Shown here one piece after another: positions 36,824 through 46,863 of a DNA stretch of 64,000 bases. This stretch comes from Betaproteobacteria bacterium (lineage in GTDB: Bacteria; Pseudomonadota; Gammaproteobacteria; Burkholderiales; Usitatibacteraceae): positions 310,001 to 374,000 of the forward strand of contig JADJMI010000005.1 of assembly GCA_016709665.1 (NCBI GenBank), in the 5' to 3' direction. Below the pieces are notes generated by a model. The model had not been told where the DNA came from. It worked only from the letters and a program-made list of their open reading frames with translations, and searched no databases. Position numbers and translations under genes: made by a program. The first letter of the stretch is position 1. Each line of letters begins with the position of its first letter.

Positions 36824-38394
36824 AGGTCGTGTCCCGAGTAGCTGAGGTTGAAGCTCTTGTTGATGAGCGGGAAGTCCGGAACGATGTTGCCGATCACGGC
36901 GTGCTCGAGGACGGGCCAGTTCTGCCACGACGGGTCGTGCACGTGGCAACGCCGGATGCGGCCGCCCTCGCCCGCTTCCAGGACCACGAGGACCTCGCCG
37001 CGCCAGCCTTCGACCCAGCCGGCGCCGAGCGCCCCGGGGGCCGCCGCGGGAAGTTCCGTGCGGCAGGGGCCCGCCGGCGTGCCGACGGCGATCGCGCGCA
37101 CGAGCCGCAGGGACTCGAGCAGCTCCTCGAAGCGCACGTTGACGCGGGCGGCGACGTCGCCCTGCGATTGCACGGCCTTCCTCGTGCCGATCTCCGTCCA
37201 GGGCACGGCCGGGTAGTCGGTCCGCAGGTCGTTCGACTGGCCGCTCGCCCGCGCCGCGAGGCCGGTGAGCCCGAGCGTGCGGGCCAGCTCCGGCGTCACG
37301 CGGCCGGTCGTGAAGAAGCGATCCTGCAGGCCCGCGTGCTCCTCGAATATGTGGCGAAGCTCGCGCACCTCGGCCTCGATGGCGTGCGACTGCCCGACCA
37401 GGCGTTCGGCCTGCGCCGCGCCGAAGTCCGCGTCCACCCCACCCGGAACGATGCGGTCCATGAGCAGCCGGTGGCCGAAGATCTCGGCGGAGAGCCGCAC
37501 CCAGTCCTCCTTCAGGCGCATGAACTGCGCGAGCGCGAAGGCGAGGGCGGCGTCGTTGCCGAGCGCGCCCAGGTCGCCCAGGTGGTTGGCCACGCGCTCG
37601 CGCTCGAGCATCAGGGCGCGGATCCAGCGCGCGCGCGCGGGAGGCTCGACGCCCAGAAGCGATTCGGCGGCCTGCGCGTAGGCCCACGCGAAGGCGACGG
37701 TGGAGTCGCCCGAGACGCGACCGGCGAGCCGGTATCCCTCGGGCACCGTGAATTCCTCGAAGCGCTTCTCGATACCCTTGTGCACGTAGCCCAGGCGTTC
37801 CTCGAGCCGGAGGACCTTCTCGCCCACGATCGAGAACCGGAAATGGCCCGGTTCGATGATGCCGGCGTGGATGGGGCCCACGGGGATCTCGTGCACGCCG
37901 TCGCCCTCCACCCGCACGAAGTCGTAGTCCGTGAGCGTGTTGGCGGGAAGCGACGAGGCGTCGAAATCGCGGCGAAGCGGATGGGTGCCCTCGGGCCAGG
38001 CGCCGTGACGCAGCCACGGGCGCGTGTCGGAGGCGCCCCGGGCGGCGATGCCCACCAGGTCGAAGAGCGCGCGCTGCATCCGCGTGGCGGGCGCGAAGAG
38101 CCCGGACAGGTCCGGGTAGGAAGGCTTCGACTCCGGCACGAGGAGCTCGACGATGCACAGGCCTTCGCGGATCGCATAGGCCGCGTGGACGGCGAAGGCG
38201 CGGTCGTCGTCGTCCTCGTCGAGGTCGCGGCGGTCCGAGCCCCAGAGGGCGACCAGGCGCCCGCCGCACTCGCGCACGAGGCGCGCGGCCTCGGTCCACT
38301 GCCACTCGCCCACGGTTGCGATCGCCATCGGCGCGTCGCCCGCGATCGGGCGCCAGGGAAGCGCCAATCCGGGAATGCGGCTCGTGAGCGGCAT
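36820..38394 (-). CDS. HyfG/NuoCD-like large subunit lacking Ni-Fe ligands
   Basis: 524 residues: an N-terminal NuoC-like domain (~1-140, GLCIVELLVPESKPSYPDLSG) fused to a NuoD/hydrogenase-large-subunit domain (PVGPIHAGIIEPGHFRF, LGYVHKGIEKRFE, RERVANHLGDLGALGND). In [NiFe] hydrogenases the metals are held by RxCGxC and DPCxxC; here these places read AGRVSGDSTVAFA and VHDPSWQNWP with no cysteine. So hydrogen chemistry is not expected. That pattern defines energy-converting hydrogenase-related (Ehr) complexes, thought to couple an unknown redox step, probably quinone-linked, to ion transport. Confidence 0.9.
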   Translation of the reverse strand: MPLTSRIPGLALPWRPIAGDAPMAIATVGEWQWTEAARLVRECGGRLVALWGSDRRDLDEDDDDRAFAVHAAYAIREGLCIVELLVPESKPSYPDLSGLFAPATRMQRALFDLVGIAARGASDTRPWLRHGAWPEGTHPLRRDFDASSLPANTLTDYDFVRVEGDGVHEIPVGPIHAGIIEPGHFRFSIVGEKVLRLEERLGYVHKGIEKRFEEFTVPEGYRLAGRVSGDSTVAFAWAYAQAAESLLGVEPPARARWIRALMLERERVANHLGDLGALGNDAALAFALAQFMRLKEDWVRLSAEIFGHRLLMDRIVPGGVDADFGAAQAERLVGQSHAIEAEVRELRHIFEEHAGLQDRFFTTGRVTPELARTLGLTGLAARASGQSNDLRTDYPAVPWTEIGTRKAVQSQGDVAARVNVRFEELLESLRLVRAIAVGTPAGPCRTELPAAAPGALGAGWVEGWRGEVLVVLEAGEGGRIRRCHVHDPSWQNWPVLEHAVIGNIVPDFPLINKSFNLSYSGHDL

Positions 38395-38409
38395 GGTCTC
38401 CCCTTTTCC

Positions 38410-39861
38410 CTAACCCAGCAGCTTCGCCGCCTGCGCGTACCAGGCGGCGAGGTAGGGAGGAATGTACAGGCCCAGCATCAGGCCCAGGCCCAGGTGCACG
38501 AACACCGGCACCAGGGCCGGCTGGTGCGCGAGCGGCTTCAGGTGCGTGTCCCCGAAGACCATCGGCTGCACGCGGCTGAACACCGCGGCGAAGGCGACGC
38601 CCAGGGCGAGCAGCAGGAAGGGCGTGGCCCAGGGGTGCTCGCGCATCGCGGTGGTGAGGATCAGGAACTCGCTCGCGAACACGCCGAACGGCGGCATGCC
38701 CAGGATGGCGAGCGTTCCGATCATGAGCCCCCAGCCGACGGTGGGGCTCGCCTTCATGAGGCCGCGGATGTCCTCCATCACCTGCGTGCCGGCCTTCTGC
38801 GTCGCGTGGCCGACGGCGTAGAAGATGGCGCTCTTCACCAGCGAGTGCACCGTCATGTGCAGCAGGCCCGCGAAATTCGCGATGGGCCCGCCCATGCCGA
38901 AGGCGAAGGTGACGAGGCCCATGTGCTCGATGGACGAATAGGCGAACATGCGCTTCACGTCGCGCTGGCGCGACAGGAAGAAGGCGGCGACCACCACGGA
39001 GAGCAGGCCGAAGCCCATCATCATGTTGCCGGCGAAGCGCGACTCGAGGGCGCCGTCGGCGAGCACCTTGCAGCGCAGCACGCTGTAGAGGGCCACGTTG
39101 AGGAGCAGGCCCGAGAGAACCGCGGAGATGGGGGTGGGGCCCTCGGCGTGGGCGTCCGGCAGCCAGTTGTGCAGCGGCACCAGCCCGATCTTGGTGCCGT
39201 AGCCCACCAGCAGGAAGACGAACGCGAGCGACATGATGGCCGGCTCCAGGTCGCCCTTCACCAGGGCGAGGTGCGTCCACAGGAGCGCGTTGCCCTCGGC
39301 GCCCAGCACGCGCTCGGCCGCGAAGTAGAGCAGGATCGTGCCGAAGAGGGCCTGCGCGATGCCCACGCCGCACAGGATGAAGTACTTCCAGGCCGCCTCG
39401 AGACTCGCGGCGGTGCGATAGACCGACACGAGCAGCACCGTGGCGAGCGTCGCGGCCTCCATGGCCACCCAGAGGATGCCCATGTTGTTGGTGGTGAGCG
39501 CGAGCAGCATGGTGAACATGAACGCCTGGTACATGCTGTGGTAGAGGCGCAGCCGCGGCCCCGTCATCCGGCCCTTCTCGCGCTCGATGCGCATGTAGGG
39601 GCGGGAGAAGAGCGAGGTCGTGAAGCCCACGAAGGCCGTGAGCGCCACCAGGAACACGTTGAGGGCGTCGACGAAGAACTGCTCGCCCCAGGCCGTCACC
39701 GGACCGCCGGCGACGACCTCGGCCGTGAGCCATGCCGAAGCGGCGAACGTGGCGAGGCTGAAGCCCGAGTTCACCTCCGGGGCCGAGTTCCGGTCGCCCA
39801 GCAGCCACAGGCAGGGGCCGCCCAGGAGGGGAATGGCCAGCAGGACGAAGAACGCCTCCAT
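38410..39861 (-). CDS. HyfF/NuoN-like proton-pumping antiporter subunit
   Basis: 483 residues, about 14 membrane helices, of the proton-conducting antiporter family. Key polar residues: Glu in WVAMEAATLATVLLV (TM5 glutamate), Lys in GYGTKIGLVPLHNWLPDAHAEGPTPISAVLSG (TM7), and KRMFAYSSIEHMGLV plus MTVHSLVKSAIFYAVG (TM12 region Lys). Part of the membrane arm, with the gene 16 bases upstream of the large subunit. Confidence 0.92.
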   Translation of the reverse strand: MEAFFVLLAIPLLGGPCLWLLGDRNSAPEVNSGFSLATFAASAWLTAEVVAGGPVTAWGEQFFVDALNVFLVALTAFVGFTTSLFSRPYMRIEREKGRMTGPRLRLYHSMYQAFMFTMLLALTTNNMGILWVAMEAATLATVLLVSVYRTAASLEAAWKYFILCGVGIAQALFGTILLYFAAERVLGAEGNALLWTHLALVKGDLEPAIMSLAFVFLLVGYGTKIGLVPLHNWLPDAHAEGPTPISAVLSGLLLNVALYSVLRCKVLADGALESRFAGNMMMGFGLLSVVVAAFFLSRQRDVKRMFAYSSIEHMGLVTFAFGMGGPIANFAGLLHMTVHSLVKSAIFYAVGHATQKAGTQVMEDIRGLMKASPTVGWGLMIGTLAILGMPPFGVFASEFLILTTAMREHPWATPFLLLALGVAFAAVFSRVQPMVFGDTHLKPLAHQPALVPVFVHLGLGLMLGLYIPPYLAAWYAQAAKLLG

Positions 39862-39868
39862 GGGTCCC

Positions 39869-40528
39869 CTAGTCCTCCTTCAGCTTCTCGAGGTGGTGGA
39901 TGTCGAGCGAGTCGAACTGCTCGCGGATCTGGAACATGAACACGCCCAGGATCACCATGCCCACCAGCACGTCCAGGGCGATGCCCAGCTCGACGACCAT
40001 CGGCATGCCGTAGGTCGCGCTCGTGGCGGCGAAGAAGAGGCCGTTCTCCATGGCGAGGAATCCGATCACCTGCGGCACGGCCTTGGAGCGCGTGATCATC
40101 ATCAGGAAGGACATGAGCACGCAGGCCATCGCGATGCCGAGCGTGCCGCGGGCGATCGACTGCGAGAACTGCGAGATGGGCAGGGCGAGGTTGAAGGCGA
40201 ACACCACGAGCAGGATTCCCACCAGCATCATCGTCGGGATGTTGATGAGCGTCTCGATGTCCCACTTCACGTTCAGCCGCCGGATGAGCCGGTGCAGGAT
40301 GAGCGGCAGGATGACGACCTTGAGCGCGAAGGTGATGCCGGCGGACCAGTAGAGGTGATGCTGGCCCGTCGCGAAGGCGACCGTCGTCGTGGAGCCCACG
40401 AGCGCGAGGCCCTGCAGCGCGAAGAGGTGGATCAGCGTCACGATGCGCCGCTGGGCGAGCATGGCGAAGGCGATGAGCAGCAGCACCGCGGCGAAGAGGT
40501 TGATGACCTGGCCGACCAGGGGCGACAT
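39869..40528 (-). CDS. HyfE-like membrane subunit
   Basis: 219 residues with six or seven membrane helices, belonging to the HyfE family, whose C-terminal half resembles NuoK. Segments include INLFAAVLLLIAFAMLAQRRI and IGFLAMENGLFFAATSATYGMPMVVELGIALDVLVGMVILGVFMF, where MENG and the buried glutamates (MEN, VEL) are the NuoK-like ion-path residues. It ends in a short charged tail (HHLEKLKED). Confidence 0.9.
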   Translation of the reverse strand: MSPLVGQVINLFAAVLLLIAFAMLAQRRIVTLIHLFALQGLALVGSTTTVAFATGQHHLYWSAGITFALKVVILPLILHRLIRRLNVKWDIETLINIPTMMLVGILLVVFAFNLALPISQFSQSIARGTLGIAMACVLMSFLMMITRSKAVPQVIGFLAMENGLFFAATSATYGMPMVVELGIALDVLVGMVILGVFMFQIREQFDSLDIHHLEKLKED

Positions 40529-40533
40529 GGCGC

Positions 40534-41481
40534 TCAGGCTCCCAGCAGCAGGTGGACGAGCAGCGCCAGCACGCCCAGCAGGAACGCCGTGGCGAGGAAC
40601 TCGGGCACCCGGAAGATGCGCATCTTGGCGAGGATCGTCTCGATCAACGCGAGGGCGAATCCGCCGGCGGCGAGCTTCACGGCGAGCGCGGGCAGGGCCC
40701 AGAGCAGGGCGACGTGGTCGCGCGCCTCGGCGATGCCCCAGGGGAAGAAGATCGCGAGGCCCGCGCACGAGTAGGCGAAGAGCTTGAGCGCCGCCGCCCA
40801 CTCGAGAAGCGCCAGGTGCCGCCCCGAGTACTCGAGGATGAGCGCCTCGTGGATCATCGTGAGCTCGAGGTGGGTGGCCGGGTTGTCCACGGGCACGCGC
40901 GCGTTCTCCGCGAGCGAGACCATCGTGAAGGCGATGCCGGCGAAGGCGAGGCTCGGCTGGATGGCGAATTCGCGGTGGGCCAGCGTCGCCACGGTCGTCG
41001 CGAGCGAGGTGGAGCTCGAGATGAGCGAGGCCGTGAAGAGCACCATCAGGAAGGCCGGTTCGGCGAGGAAGCCGATCAGCATCTCGCGGCGCGCGCCCAT
41101 CGTGCCGAACGAGGTGCCGATGTCCATCGCCGCGAGCGAGATGAAGAGCCGCGCCAGCCCGAACAGGCCCACCAGGGCGATGGCGTCCGCCGCCGGCGCG
41201 AGGGGCAGGTTGGTCGAGAGCGTGGGGATGATCATGCAGGCGAGCAGCATGCAGCCGAACACGACGTAGGGCGCCACGCGGAAGAGGGGCGAGGCATCGT
41301 GGGCGATCACCGACTCCTTCCAGAAAAGCTTGTGCAGCAGGCGGAAGGGCTGCAGCAACGGCGGGGCGGCGCGGTTCTGCAGCCAGGCCCGGCACATGTT
41401 CACCCAACCCATCACCAGGGGGGCGCCGGCGAGGGCGACCAGGAGCGCGGTGATCTGGGCGAGGAGGCCTTCGACGTTCAT
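40534..41481 (-). CDS. HyfC/NuoH-like membrane-anchor subunit
   Basis: 315 residues, eight membrane helices, the subunit joining the soluble and membrane arms. NuoH signatures: QPFRLLHKLFWKES near the N-terminus, GTSFGTMGARREMLIGFLAEPAFLM, ENARVPVDNPATHLELTMIHEALILEYSG (conserved acidic loop). Its ATG overlaps the stop of the hyfB-like gene (ATGA). Confidence 0.93.
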   Translation of the reverse strand: MNVEGLLAQITALLVALAGAPLVMGWVNMCRAWLQNRAAPPLLQPFRLLHKLFWKESVIAHDASPLFRVAPYVVFGCMLLACMIIPTLSTNLPLAPAADAIALVGLFGLARLFISLAAMDIGTSFGTMGARREMLIGFLAEPAFLMVLFTASLISSSTSLATTVATLAHREFAIQPSLAFAGIAFTMVSLAENARVPVDNPATHLELTMIHEALILEYSGRHLALLEWAAALKLFAYSCAGLAIFFPWGIAEARDHVALLWALPALAVKLAAGGFALALIETILAKMRIFRVPEFLATAFLLGVLALLVHLLLGA

Positions 41482-43496
41482 AGCTGCGTGAGCGACAGGA
41501 GCGCGACGAGGGTGACGAAGCTGTAGAGCAGGTAGATCGAGATGCGCCCGCGTTGCAGCAGCCCGACCAGGCGCGAGGCGGCTTCCGTCACCGCGGCGAT
41601 GCGCAGGTACACCCAGGCCCACATCGGATCCTCGACCGTGACCTTGTAGCGCGGTGCCGAGTCGAAGGGCGAGGGCAGTTCGCGGCGCATGCGGAAGAAC
41701 GGCTCGAAGATCTGGCGGATGGGCTGCCCGAAGCCTTCCGCGGTGTCCTGCATCCGCGCGGTCTGCATCGGGAAGCCGCAATCCCAGGGCGCGGCCCGGC
41801 GCACGCGCCCATGGTAGAAGCGCCGCACCAGCGCGAAGGCGACCAGCACGATCGAGAGCGTCAGGAGGAAGAAGAGCAGCGGGCTGTAGGAGGCGCGTTC
41901 GGCCGAGACCGGCGCGAGCATCAGCCAGTCGCCCGCGTGGCCGCTCTGCGCGAGGCCCTTGCCCACCATCGCCACCGTGATGGGATCGATCACCTCGAGC
42001 ACCGCCACGGGAAAGAGCCCGAGCAGCAGGCAGCCGGCGGTGAGCCAGGCGAGGCCCAGGCGCTCGAGTCCGTCGGCATCCCGGGCCTGGGCGAGCTTCT
42101 CCTCGCGCGGGCGGCCCAGGAAGATGACCCCGAAGAACTTCACCATCACGTAGCCCGCGAGGGCCGCCACGAGCACCACGCCGGCGGCGAACACGGGAAC
42201 GAGCATGCGCAGGTACGGGTTGGGCAGCTCGCCGGTGAAGAGGAAGGACTGCAGCAGCAGCCACTCCGAGACGAAGCCGTTGGACGGCGGCAGGCCCGCG
42301 CTCGCGATGACGCCCACCAGGGTGGTCCAGGCGACGAACGGCATGAAACGCATGAGTCCGCCGAGCTTGCCCAGGCTGCGTTCGTGCGTGGCGTGCAGGA
42401 CGGAGCCGGTGCCCAGGAACAGCAGGCTCTTGAAGAGCGCGTGGTTCAGGCAGTGGTAGAGCGAGGCGGCGAGCGCCAGGGCAGCGAGCGCGTCCATCCG
42501 GTAGGCGTTGAAGACGATGGCGAGGCCCAGGCCCACGACGATGAGGCCGATGTTCTCGATCGAGGAGTAGGCGAGCAGGCGCTTCATGTCCACCTGCGCC
42601 GCCGCGAAGACCACGCCGAAGATCGCGGTGGCCAGGCCCAGGCCGAGCGCGATCGTTCCCCACCACCACAGGGGCGTGGCGATCAGGTCGAAGTTGACGC
42701 GGATGAGCCCGTAGACGGCGGTCTTGAGCATCACGCCGCTCATGAGGGCGGACACCGGCGAGGGCGCCGCGGGGTGGGCCTCGGGCAGCCAGATGTGCAG
42801 GGGCAGGATGCCCGCCTTGGCGCCGAACCCGAAGAGGGAGAGCCCGAAGGCGCAGGAGGCCCAGAAAGGCGAGAGGTGCTGGGCGCGCATGTTGGCGAAG
42901 GTGTAGTCGCCCGTGTTCGCCTGCAGCACGCCGAAGCACAGCAGGATCGCGATCGCCCCGACGTGGGCCACGAGCAGGTAGAGGTAGCCGGCCTTGCGGA
43001 TCTCGGCGATCCGGTGGTTCGTGGTGACCAGGAAGAACGAGGAGAGCGCCATCATCTCCCACGTCACCATGTAGGCGTAGGCGTCGTCGGCGAGCAGCAC
43101 CAGGGCCATGCTCGCGAGGAAGAGGTGGTAGTGCATGCAGAGCAGGCCCGGGGGGGTGCCCTCGCCCTGCCGGAAGTAGCCGCCGGCGAAGACGGAGATG
43201 CCCGCGCTCGCGAGCCCGAGCAGCGCGAGGAAGAACGCCGAGAGCGCGTCGAGGCGAAGGTGGAAGGGCAGGTCCGGCAGCCCGATCGCGAGCACGGCCG
43301 TCTGCGGCGTGCCGGGAAGCGCCAGGAGCGCGATGCCGGCCAGGGCGACGCTCAGGAGCGCCGAGAGCGGGAACAGCAGGCGCCCCACGAGGCGCACGTT
43401 GTGCAGGGCCGCCAGCCCGGCGACGCCTATCGCGAGCCAGCCTGCCACGACGATCAGGGCACCGTCGATCGCGAGGAGTGAGGCAATCTGTGCCAT
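41478..43496 (-). CDS. HyfB/NuoL-like proton-pumping antiporter subunit
   Basis: 672 residues, about 16 helices, first gene of the operon. Antiporter core: YMVTWEMMALSSFFLV (TM5 Glu), GFGAKAGILPLHIWLPEAHPAAPSPVSALMSG (TM7 Lys), VDMKRLLAYSSIENIGLI, LYHCLNHALFKSLLFLGTGSVLHATHERSLGKLGGL (TM12 Lys). The C-terminus extends with a hydrophilic stretch before a last helix, as in HyfB. Only two antiporter subunits are encoded here; a HyfD-like third is missing. Confidence 0.93.
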   Translation of the reverse strand: MAQIASLLAIDGALIVVAGWLAIGVAGLAALHNVRLVGRLLFPLSALLSVALAGIALLALPGTPQTAVLAIGLPDLPFHLRLDALSAFFLALLGLASAGISVFAGGYFRQGEGTPPGLLCMHYHLFLASMALVLLADDAYAYMVTWEMMALSSFFLVTTNHRIAEIRKAGYLYLLVAHVGAIAILLCFGVLQANTGDYTFANMRAQHLSPFWASCAFGLSLFGFGAKAGILPLHIWLPEAHPAAPSPVSALMSGVMLKTAVYGLIRVNFDLIATPLWWWGTIALGLGLATAIFGVVFAAAQVDMKRLLAYSSIENIGLIVVGLGLAIVFNAYRMDALAALALAASLYHCLNHALFKSLLFLGTGSVLHATHERSLGKLGGLMRFMPFVAWTTLVGVIASAGLPPSNGFVSEWLLLQSFLFTGELPNPYLRMLVPVFAAGVVLVAALAGYVMVKFFGVIFLGRPREEKLAQARDADGLERLGLAWLTAGCLLLGLFPVAVLEVIDPITVAMVGKGLAQSGHAGDWLMLAPVSAERASYSPLLFFLLTLSIVLVAFALVRRFYHGRVRRAAPWDCGFPMQTARMQDTAEGFGQPIRQIFEPFFRMRRELPSPFDSAPRYKVTVEDPMWAWVYLRIAAVTEAASRLVGLLQRGRISIYLLYSFVTLVALLSLTQL

Positions 43497-43527
43497 GAAT
43501 CGCGACCGGCGGTTCGCGTGCCTCCGC

Positions 43528-44241
<714 letters not shown>

Positions 44242-44293
44242 GTTATTTCCGGCCGGGTAGAGGGAATCGGGGCCATTTTACGCCGACAGGCCG

Positions 44294-44299
44294 TAGAAT
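44294..44299 (+). promoter_or_regulatory. Possible -10 box (TAGAAT) before the histidine kinase
   Basis: TAGAAT lies 30 bases before the GTG start in the 87-bp divergent gap between regulator and kinase. No clear -35. Confidence 0.35.
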
Positions 44300-44328
44300 C
44301 GCCAAAAATCCCGCGAGGCGCCGACCCC

Positions 44329-46833
44329 GTGAACAACAACGAAGGCAGGCCCGAGGGCAGCGGGGCGAACGCGAACGCGCCGGGACATCCCGGCATGCTG
44401 GTCGCTTTCGCGCTCGCCTATGCCGCGCTGGCGTACTTCGCGCTCTCGCTCCCCCTCTCCTCCTCGCGATTCCCGCCCTTCGTCTGGCCCGCCGACGGCC
44501 TCGCCCTCGGCGCGCTCCTCGTCGCCTCCCGGCGACGCTGGCCCGCGCTTCTCGCCATCGTGGCCGCCATCAATCTCGCGGCGGGCCTCGCGTTCAAGAC
44601 GAACGTCGCCGAGACCTTCGCGGCGGTGGTGATGGGGGTGGGCGAGCCCGCCCTCCTCGCGGCGGTGCTGCTGCGCCTGGGCGGCGGCCGCGTGGGCATC
44701 TCGACCCTGCTCGGGCTGGGCGGATTTCTCGTGAACCTGGTGCCGATGGTCGCGATCGTCGCCTTCACGGACGCGCTCGCCGCGTACGCCTTCTCCGACG
44801 CGCCGCTGCGCGAGCAATGGTCGATCACCTTCGTCTCGGATTTCCTCGGGGTGATCGTCGTCGCGCCGCTGCTGCTCGCCTGGGGGCAGGGGGGGAGACG
44901 GGCCTCGCGGCGCACGCTGCGCGACCGGGCGCTCAAGGACCGCACCGCGGAGCTCGTCGCGCTGTTCGCCGGGCTCGTGTTCACCACGCACTTCGTGTTC
45001 CGGGCCACGTCGGCGGATTCCGGCTACGTCCCCGCCCTCGCCTACCTGTGCGTGCCCTTCCTCATCTGGGCGGCGCTGCGCTTCGGCCTGCGCGCCGCCA
45101 CGGCGGGCCTCGTGGTCTTCGGCCTGCTGTGTTTCTGGCACACCGCGCAGGGCACGGGACCCTTCGCCGTGGCCGGCCTGCCGCAATGGCGCTCGCTCCT
45201 GCACGTCCAGGGGTACATCGCGGCGGTCATCGTCTCGACCCTCTTCGCGGCGGCGCTGCTCGCCGAGCGCGAGGCCGAGGCGCGCTCGACCGAGGCCTGG
45301 CGCCTTCGCCACCAGGCGGCCATCCGGGCCAGCGGAAGCCTGCTGTACGAGCTGGACCCGGTCACCGGGTTCCTGCTGTGGGACGGCGACACGCGCGCCG
45401 TGCTCGGCATCGCCGCCGAGGAGCTCGCGCACGTGCGCCAATGGATGGCGATCGTGCATCCGGACGACCGGGCGCGCCTGCGCGGCATCCGCGAGAAGTT
45501 CGTGCGGGGCGAGCTGGCGGAGATGATCGCGGAGTACCGCGTCCGGCGGGGAGGGCAGGACTGGATCACCGTGGCCGTGAACGGCTATGCGATGGACGAC
45601 GGCTCCGCGGGGCGCGGCGGCCGCCGGCGCGTGATCGGGTTCGTTCGCGACGTGAGCGCCCGCGTGAAGGCCGAGGCCGAGCGCGAGGCCCTGGCCGTCC
45701 AGCTCCGGCAGGCCGAGAAGATGGAGGCCGTCGGGCGCCTGGCCGGCGGCATCGCCCACGACTTCAACAACATCCTGGGCGCGATCCTGGGCTACGGCGA
45801 ACTGGCGCAGGCCCGGGCCGCGCAGGATCCGCAGCTCAAGCGCTACCTCGACACCATCGTGAACGCGGGCAACCGCGCCAAGAGCCTCGTCTCGCAGATC
45901 CTCGCCTACAGCCGCGCCGAGCCGGGCGTGAAGACGCCGGTGGCGGTGACGCCCATCGCCGCCGAGGTGTGCGAGCTCATCCGGGGTTCCACCTCGGCGA
46001 TCGATGTCCATTTCCGGGGCCCCGAGGGCGAGGCGACCGTGATGGGAGACCCGACGCGCCTGCACCAGCTGCTCATGAACCTCGCCTCGAACGCGGTGCA
46101 GGCCATGGGCGAGGGCGGCACGCTCGACATCGCCCTCGAGGCGCGCACGCTCGCCGCGCCGGTCAAGACGCGCCTGGCCGAGGTCGCGCCCGGCGACTGG
46201 GTCGTGATCCGGGTGGCCGACACGGGCGAGGGCATCCCGCCCGAGGTGATCGACCGCATCTTCGAGCCGTTCTTCACCACCAAGGCCGCGGGGCGCGGCA
46301 CGGGCCTGGGCCTCGCGCTCGTGCATTCCATCGTGCGCGAATCCGGCGGGGCCATCGACGTCGAGAGCGAACGCGGCCGCGGCACGACCTTCACCGTCTG
46401 GCTGCCCCGCATCGAGGGCGGCGAGCCGAAAGCGATCGGCATCGCGGAGCTCGCCGGCGGGCAGGGCCAGGTGATCCTCGCCGTGGACGACGAACCCGAG
46501 GTTCTCGCGGCGCTCGAGGAGATGCTCGCGACGCTCGGTTACGAGCCCGCGGGCTACACGGACAGCCGGGCGGCCCTCGAGGCCTTCCAGGCGGACCCGG
46601 CGCGCTACGAGGCGGTGGTGAGCGACGAGGTGATGCCCGGGCTCACCGGCACGCAACTCGTGCCCGAGCTGCGCAAGGCGAGGCCCGGCATTCCCATCGT
46701 CATCGCGAGCGGCTACGGCGGCGCGGGCTTCGAGACGCGGGCGCTCGCCGCGGGCGTGAACCTCGTGCTCAAGAAGCCGTACCGCATGCAGGAGATCGGC
46801 GACGTGCTGCGGGGGTTCTTCGGCAAGTCCTGA
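44329..46833 (+). CDS. Hybrid sensor histidine kinase with MASE1 and PAS domains
   Basis: 834 residues. An N-terminal MASE1 membrane sensor (~20-300, eight or so helices, with the typical SSRFPPFVWPADGLALGALL) is followed by a PAS domain (~310-440, HQAAIRASGSLLYELDPVTG to GFVRDVSARVKAE), HisKA with phosphoacceptor His in GGIAHDFNNILGAILGYGE, an ATPase (N box LMNLASNAVQAMG, G1 VADTGEGIPPEV, G2 GRGTGLGLALV) and a C-terminal receiver (AVDDEPEVLAALEEML, phospho-Asp region SDEVMPGLTGTQL, KKPY). The N box and the HDFNNIL motif place it in the NtrB-like/HPK4 class. GTG start at 44329. Confidence 0.92.
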   Translation: MNNNEGRPEGSGANANAPGHPGMLVAFALAYAALAYFALSLPLSSSRFPPFVWPADGLALGALLVASRRRWPALLAIVAAINLAAGLAFKTNVAETFAAVVMGVGEPALLAAVLLRLGGGRVGISTLLGLGGFLVNLVPMVAIVAFTDALAAYAFSDAPLREQWSITFVSDFLGVIVVAPLLLAWGQGGRRASRRTLRDRALKDRTAELVALFAGLVFTTHFVFRATSADSGYVPALAYLCVPFLIWAALRFGLRAATAGLVVFGLLCFWHTAQGTGPFAVAGLPQWRSLLHVQGYIAAVIVSTLFAAALLAEREAEARSTEAWRLRHQAAIRASGSLLYELDPVTGFLLWDGDTRAVLGIAAEELAHVRQWMAIVHPDDRARLRGIREKFVRGELAEMIAEYRVRRGGQDWITVAVNGYAMDDGSAGRGGRRRVIGFVRDVSARVKAEAEREALAVQLRQAEKMEAVGRLAGGIAHDFNNILGAILGYGELAQARAAQDPQLKRYLDTIVNAGNRAKSLVSQILAYSRAEPGVKTPVAVTPIAAEVCELIRGSTSAIDVHFRGPEGEATVMGDPTRLHQLLMNLASNAVQAMGEGGTLDIALEARTLAAPVKTRLAEVAPGDWVVIRVADTGEGIPPEVIDRIFEPFFTTKAAGRGTGLGLALVHSIVRESGGAIDVESERGRGTTFTVWLPRIEGGEPKAIGIAELAGGQGQVILAVDDEPEVLAALEEMLATLGYEPAGYTDSRAALEAFQADPARYEAVVSDEVMPGLTGTQLVPELRKARPGIPIVIASGYGGAGFETRALAAGVNLVLKKPYRMQEIGDVLRGFFGKS

Positions 46834-46863
46834 GGCGCGGCTTGCGGTCTGGCCGACCGGCGT

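Noticed and set aside
36293..39808. Single 1171-codon open frame spanning three hyf-like genes
   Set aside because: Only its last ~176 codons are protein-like (the NuoB/HyfI subunit). The rest is out of frame with the large subunit and antiporter genes.
36293..43496. Functional [NiFe] hydrogenase-4 / formate hydrogenlyase
   Set aside because: The metal-binding cysteines of the large subunit are missing and no formate dehydrogenase or maturation genes are linked.
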